Assembly (NCBI RefSeq): GCF_000283155.1
Contig: NW_004454195.1
Coordinates: 4,288,569-4,352,568 of the forward strand
DNA length: 64,000 nucleotides
Reading direction: 5' to 3'
Source: Ceratotherium simum simum
Lineage: Eukaryota; Chordata; Mammalia; Perissodactyla; Rhinocerotidae
This document shows positions 58,350 to 64,000 of the stretch, piece by piece; position 1 is the stretch's first letter; every line of letters starts with the position of its first letter. A program made the translations under genes and the position numbers. Below the pieces are notes generated by a model. The model made no database searches, was not told the origin of the DNA, and worked only from the letters and a program-made list of their open reading frames with translations.

Positions 58350-59030
58350 ACATGAACAACTCTAAGGTGATAGGGACCTTCGTGTCTCTAAACCCATTTG
58401 GATTTCCCCATCTTCTGACTGCAGTTGATCTCTCCTTAATACTCTTTTCCCTTCGCTTTTACAACAGCATACTCTTCCAACTTTCTTACCACGCCTCTCA
58501 TTTCTTACTCTTAGTTTTCTTTGCAACTCATCCCCTCTACCTGGCTATGAAACGTGGTTCAGCGAGCCTGCCCATAGCCTTCTTCCTTTCTTAGTCTCTG
58601 CTCTTTCGTTATTCAATCCCACCCACTTTCAATTACTATCTATGTACTTTTACCTCTTCAAATTTGTATCTCCCACCCAGACCTTTGCTCTGAACTCCAA
58701 AGCTGTAAATCTAACCACCATTTAATATCTCCCTTAGATACGTCGAAGGGGCTTAGCCAAATCGGTTCATCATCTGCCACCCACACCATGCCCATCCTTG
58801 CTCCTCCTCAAAGCTTGGTCCTCCTCCTTGCTCAGTAAATGGACCACTATCAATCTAGCTGTAATGTCAGATACGTTGAGACCTCCTCCCACATCCAATA
58901 CATCACAAAATTCTATTGAATATCTGGCTTGTTCACCAGTTTTATTCCTGGTACCCAGCACAGCACTTGGTACAAAGTAGGTGCACAGTAAATGCGTGTT
59001 GAATGAACAAATGAATGACTTTTACAGAAA
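58350..59030 (+). mobile_element. L2 LINE, about 680 bp, sense
   Basis: Internal L2 landmarks appear in order: gcagttgatctctccttaat, tttcaattactatctatgta, cagacctttgctctgaactc and ttgctcagtaaatggaccac. The 3' terminus follows: ggtacccagcacagcacttg, gtaggtgcacagtaaatgcg and ttgaatgaacaaatgaatga. The central part is deleted. No intact frame. Confidence 0.8.
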
Positions 59031-59094
59031 TAGTGAACTATTTGCAGACATCTCGTCGTTCCCCATACCATTTTCCATGATATTCCTTCCACAT

Positions 59095-59370
59095 GGACAC
59101 TCCACTTTCACTCCCAAAACCTCACAAATGTGTCTTTACTCTTTAATTCTCAGCCAAAATGCCACTTCCTCAAAACAATTTCCCTTGACCTCCCCAGGAC
59201 ACACACTGGACTCGTTTCCCTCTTCTATCACGGTGCAGTGAATAAGCACCATGGCAACAACATCACTGCCTTGCAATGACTTGGCATGATGACAGTCTTC
59301 CTTCCTTTGGATCTTAGCACATGGGAAATAGTAGGTAGGCTCAGCAAATATCTTTGAATGATTTGGTTAA
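59095..59370 (+). mobile_element. L2 LINE 3' end, second copy, sense
   Basis: ccaaaatgccacttcctcaa, acaatttcccttgacctccc and the terminal ggatcttagcacatgggaaa, gtaggtaggctcagcaaata repeat the L2 3' order just downstream of another L2 end. Confidence 0.6.
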
Positions 59371-61234
59371 GAGTTTAAATTCTGTCTCCATCTTACCCTA
59401 CCTCTTCTATCCTGGCAGGTGTGGGGTGGGGGGCCAGGGCAAAAGACCTTTAAGAGCAAGAGGAATGGCCAATCCTGGCAAGTTCCCATGGCTATGTGGA
59501 CCCAGATATCACTGTCTTTTCCCAATCTTCTATCAGTAATGACAGCTTTGTTCCTTCCATTCCCCAAATATGGTAAAACCATGTGGGGGACTGGCGGGAG
59601 AGGCAGGTACACAAGACAGCCACTTCCTGCAAGATGGTGGCCAAAGCCTTTCAGGTAAGGATCAATACTGCAGAGGTACGTTTTCCTGACTGTGGGAAAA
59701 GTTGTTAGCAAAAGACTATATACACAAAGCTATTCAACCACAAGGCTGGAAGGGAATCAAAACAAGCCAGAACTTAATTAGAGTTGATGATTTCCCGGCT
59801 GGGATCCATATTAGGGCTTGAGCTCCAAAAGCTATCACCAAGGAGGCAATTCCATCTCAAATAGGACAGGCCTCTGAGACTACGAGAGGCAGAGCTGTGG
59901 ATTTTTAAAATTTCACGTGATCCAGCATTCACAGCTTTTGTATTTTTTTTTTCCAAACTAAATTCCAAGCACTGTTGAAACCCCATGCTTCTAGCTGTTT
60001 GCTCCCTAACTCCTCTCCTCTTCCATAAATTAAATTAATGAGGAGTTTTCTAAAAGAGTACATTCTCTTAAAGGCTCTGTTATTCTGAAGTTAATGGCTC
60101 TGACATGTAGCCAGGCCAAACAGTCACAGGCAGCAATAACTCTTGCAACGGCTCCAAAACTTAGCCTCAAATGTCACCGAGTCCTACCCTGATCTTTCTT
60201 CCCCTTTGATTATCGCTGGTTGCCTTCTTTCCTCCCCTAACATTTTATAGCAAACTCAAATGCATCAAAGAAACCAGTTAAGGATGTGAAGATTGAGAAA
60301 CACATTCAATCTTAATGTTATGATCTTGTCTTTTCCTTCCCACAACTTGTCTCTAAGAGAAAAGGACAAGTGTAAATTTGATGTCACACAGAACAAAACA
60401 ACAAGATACATCTAAGGCAACAAGGGGGATGAGCATTTCTAAATGTCAGCACACTAAGATAATACTTAGCACATACTGCAAGGATTGTGTCATATGATGG
60501 GTTAATAATTTTTACATGAGAAATGAGTGAACACGTATGTAATGAAGCAATCAAGCAAAGCTGAAAGAAGCAATTGCTTCAAATCACCATCCCAAGCTAA
60601 CACCTAGTGAGGGGATGATCAACAAAATATAAAAATGCAAACAAAGTTGCAGGAGAACCTGATTTCAACATACATAATGGGTGCAAGGTCAGAATAAACA
60701 TAGTGATAATTATTCAAGTTCCTAAGCCTCAAATGCAAAAAATGATTAGACATGTTTATAAATAGGCTTGTCTATCTTGAAAATAAAATGTAAAACATCA
60801 TTTTCTGGATAAAATGGGTCCAAATTCTTGTACTCATCTAAAAATCTGGGCTGTTATACCAAAATTTTAGTACATATGTAGCAAACAGGAGCAGGAAAGA
60901 GGAAGAGAGAGAAAACAAAGAAAAAGAAAGTTGTATTTGCTTCTTCTGACTGTGGCTTATCTGAACTGGCAATAATTTTCAGTTTGTCAGTGTACTCCAT
61001 AGAACAGTGAGTCTGTCACCTAAAGGCTATAGAGATAAAATAATAGACACAGCGCCAAGACAGGTAAAGAGAGACTAACATGAGGGGCACATACCTAGAG
61101 GAGGGAACTTTACTTAGTATGTATTTGTGAGATAAATGATTAGACCTTGAAAAAGCAGCATGCATGCTATTCTGCTTAGTCGGAGCTGCCTTTCTCTATG
61201 CATCATTATAGAATCCTATTTATAAAAAATTCTA
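59371..61234. other. Unique sequence, no gene seen
   Basis: Overlapping frames on both strands at 59354-59711 share one patch and match nothing known. A purine-rich patch lies near 60890-60930. Confidence 0.5.
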
Positions 61235-61400
61235 GGGTTTCCAAGGCATTGCCATATATATTTATCTCATTTGACCCCACAGCAATCCATTAAGTAGGCA
61301 TACCCATTTTACAGAGAAGAAAATTGAGGTTCAAGAAGGTTAAGTGACTTTCCCAAAGCGACCAGAGAGCCACAATACATATCTTCTGATTCCTTAATAA
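61235..61400 (-). mobile_element. MIR SINE, antisense
   Basis: tatatttatctcatttgacc, cccattttacagagaagaaa, aggttaagtgactttcccaa and agcgaccagagagccac give a clear reverse-complement MIR. Confidence 0.85.
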
Positions 61401-62059
61401 TAGGTTACATTTTTATATTAACTTCAAATTTACAACAATGAGGAGGATAAAAGGAAGTTTCAGAAAGATGAACACCTACTGAATTTCCACCTATCCAAGT
61501 CAGGAATATCCCAGGCAAAATTATATACAGATAAGTAGACAATGAGCTTGCTTCAAGATTGATGTAAATTTCTTTTCACTTAACCATCATCTTTTAAGTC
61601 TATCTCCATATCCTACTCCATTTCCTAACATCACAAATATTTGTCTAGGCCACGGTACAGAGTTTATTCTGACCCTGAATTTGTGATGTTACTGGCTGTT
61701 ATTTCAACTGAAAACATACTTACCAGAGTACAGTGTGTTCCTTACCAATCCATCTTACCAGGAGGTGAAAATGCCCCGGCACTCAATGAAAAGAATGGTC
61801 TGGTAATATTTAATATGAACACAGACATTTCTCTTCCAGTGCAATTCATTGTGCACACATCATTAAGGATCAAAGCACAGGCAAACCAAAGAATGGAAAA
61901 AGAAATTTGAAAACATCAAAGTTAATTATATTTGGTTGTCCCGATAGCTGTTACTCGTTCAATTAAGATGCTGCTTTGGCTAATCTTAAGTCAACCTGTG
62001 CCTCTCAAAAAGTCCAAGCAATAAAAGCAAAAGTCAAAACATGTAAAGCTGAAGCTTCC
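61401..62059. other. Unique sequence, no gene seen
   Basis: Short frames only; nothing recognisable. Confidence 0.45.
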
Positions 62060-62215
62060 CCTCCCCCCCCAATGAGTGCTCTGCATTTACTAGACCTCCA
62101 CAGCTCCTATCAGTGTGTAACTGTCTATTCCTTCTTCACCACCAGATCAAGCGAGGCTAGCTCTCCAACACCCAGCACCCGAGTAGATCCTCAATAAACA
62201 GGTGTTCCATGAAAC
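62060..62215 (+). mobile_element. L2 LINE 3' end, sense
   Basis: gtgtaactgtctattccttc, ttcaccaccagatcaagcga, ccaacacccagcacccgagt and agatcctcaataaacaggtg resemble the L2 terminus. Confidence 0.65.
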
Positions 62216-62754
62216 CTCCTTAACCTGGTTCTTCACCCATCCTATAATTAAAAAAAAAAACCTACACAGAGTAAAGAGACAGAAACCAAACCAAACCATG
62301 GGCCTGCTCTGGTGAAGCGTCTGAGGTAACAGGTGGCTTTTTGGTTCTTGGTTTTCTGGGACCAAGAAGACTCTCGTTACAGATCCATCTGCTTATCCTT
62401 ACATGGCCCTGGGTACAACGGGCTTAAGTTCTGTCACTTAGTGACTGTGTTCTCTGCTTCATTATCCCCACTTCGAAACTCTGAAGGCAAGAATATTCAT
62501 GGATTAATCCGCTCAATGGTACCATCTATGGGGTAAGGAACTCCTGAAGAGCAAACGAGGAAGAGCTGGCTCTCCCACACAATTGCATGTACAGTTAAAA
62601 GGGAAAAGGACACTTTGGGTTTATCTCTGCTAAAAACCAGTAGATGGAAAAAGGTTAGAATGCCCCTGGCAGCAACAGTGTTTTATCATCTCTAGAATCA
62701 TCCCTTTTCCTCCATTAATACATTTATTTTTTTCATGGCAGGGGTGGAGGGGGA
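62216..62754. other. Unique sequence, no gene seen
   Basis: A weak MIR-like trace around 62430-62490 is not called. Confidence 0.4.
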
Positions 62755-62875
62755 CCTCATTTTGCCAGGTACTTAGTGTGCACCAGGAACTAGATGGAGG
62801 CTTATAAATACTGTCTAATTTAATCCTTTTCCCAAGCCTGCAAAATAGGGAGAGAATCTAAATTTTGAGCTGGAA
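62755..62875 (-). mobile_element. MIR SINE fragment, antisense
   Basis: ccaggtacttagtgtgcacc, aaatactgtctaatttaatc and cccaagcctgcaaaataggg fit the 3' half of reverse-complement MIR. Confidence 0.6.
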
Positions 62876-63781
62876 CTCAATGAGGGTTATTCCAAATGCA
62901 GCTGCAGGAATTTAAGTCAGGATTGGTTCTCAAGAAAATCTGAGTCTCTCCTAAAACTGTGACTTTCCTGAATCTACATGTCTTTGATAAGTTCTGAGAT
63001 GAGAAATGAGTGTGGCCACCCGATAGGCAAGCCCAGTTTGAATCCACTTCACAATTCTTCAAACAGCTCAGCCATGCTCTTCGTTCGTTTTGCCCTACAG
63101 TTTTAAGTTCATATGCCTTGTCACAGTTAAAAAAGCATACTTGATGCTTCCTTGTGTCTCTTCAAGCCATTTACTAAAAAAAAAAAAACAACACTTGATC
63201 TAATATAGCAGTTATTAAAATATTTCAAAAAGTTTTCATGACCTAACCATCTGTCTGTATCAAAATTAATTCTCCATACTGCGTTTCGACTTCTAAATCT
63301 CCTAGAAATTGGCAATGGTTAAGGACAAGAACACAGAGAAAGTTCAGTATCTTAATCACTCTCTCCATCACATCATGCAGGGAAGCTGACTTGCAAAGTT
63401 CCCACATAAACTCTCTTTATGAATGATGTAATGGAAGCTAGGCACACCAACCTTCTTTTTTGACTTAAACCTAGGAAACTGCTTTTTTCCTTTCATCACA
63501 GGTGCCCAATGTAAGACCAAGAGACTCAGTTTTTCCGTGATTAGTTGAAACCTCTAGAATTCCTTACTGATTCATTTAAGAGCATGTTCCCCTGCTGCAA
63601 GTCTCAGGCAGACTGTATTCTTATATTAGATGGGCTGTATTTCACACACTAGAAAACCAAGACTATTATAGAGATTCTTCATTAAATAAATATCAAAGCC
63701 TGTGACCACACATATTCCGTTTTAGAAACTCGAGCAGTATTTTCTACTCTGAACCCTCTCCCAAGACCCACCTTGTACTGC
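62876..63781. other. Unique sequence, no gene seen
   Basis: AT-rich unique DNA with an A run near 63175-63188. No exon or repeat is recognised. Confidence 0.45.
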
Positions 63782-64000
63782 TTTTTTTTTTTTTTTAAGA
63801 TTTTATTTATTTATTTATTTTCCCCCCAAAGCCCCAGTAGATTGTTGTACGTCATAGCCGCACATCCTTCTAGTTGCTGTATGTGGGACGCGGCCTCAGC
63901 ATGGCCGGAGAAGCTGTGCGTCGGTGCGCGCCCGGGATCCGAACCCAGGCCGCCAGCAGCAGAGCGCTCGCACGTCACCGCTAAGCCACAGGGCCGGCCC
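63782..64000 (-). mobile_element. ERE SINE, ERE1-like, 5' end at window edge
   Basis: On the plus strand: T tract, aagattttatttatttattt, ccccaaagccccagtagatt, cacatccttctagttgctgt, tggccggagaagctgtgcgt, the B-box complement ggatccgaacc and ccacagggccggccc, which ends on the last base. The element looks complete but the distal target duplication lies outside the window. Confidence 0.97.

Noticed and set aside
62415..62490. Possible sense MIR trace
   Set aside because: Only scattered similarity to the MIR core; too weak to call by eye.

Overview
This 64 kb window is nuclear DNA of a placental mammal, almost certainly a perissodactyl (horse, rhinoceros or tapir group). The main evidence is 17 tRNA-derived SINEs of the equine repetitive element (ERE) type. 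Each has a 5' GGCCGGCCC-like start, a polymerase III B box (GGTTCGGATCC or close) and an A-rich tail. Most are flanked by readable target-site duplications of 7-19 bp. Older mammal-wide repeats fill much of the rest: MIR, L2, L1 3' ends, MER5A, MER20 and LTRs. I cannot separate horse from rhino or tapir by eye.

I found no protein-coding gene, exon, structural RNA gene or CpG island that I can support. The longest open frames (up to about 154 codons) lie in SINEs or lack an ATG, and none resembles a known family. The window is best read as intergenic or deep-intronic sequence. Nothing here is bacterial, there is no CRISPR array, and I found no clear novel biological system.

Layout: 0-9 kb is repeat-poor, AT-rich sequence with two EREs. 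The second ERE is split by a 100-N assembly gap whose flanks repeat the same 80 bp. 9-20 kb holds a very short L1 tail, an L1 3' end, MIR and L2 pieces, a compound microsatellite, a repeat-free AT-rich block at 16.8-18.4 kb, and a nested stack (ERE inside an LTR-like element inside an antisense L2). 20-30 kb has L2 pieces, one ERE carrying a long TG tract, a pair of hairpins and mostly unique DNA. 30-43.4 kb is the densest part: nine EREs including two close inverted pairs, a run of antisense MIRs, a solo MaLR LTR with a 5-bp duplication and an antisense L1 end. 43-57 kb is older repeats plus three EREs and an ERV-like LTR. 57-64 kb has MER5A, MER20, a long sense L2 cluster, MIRs, and an ERE whose 5' end coincides with the window edge.

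The sequence-level observations most worth checking are the gap artefact, the modular ERE subtypes with a duplicated 3' tail, CA tracts seeded at one fixed point of that tail, the inverted ERE pairs (possible double-stranded RNA), several short perfect tandem duplications and palindromes, a palindromic TCF/LEF-like cluster, and two repeat-free blocks that could be conserved regulatory DNA.
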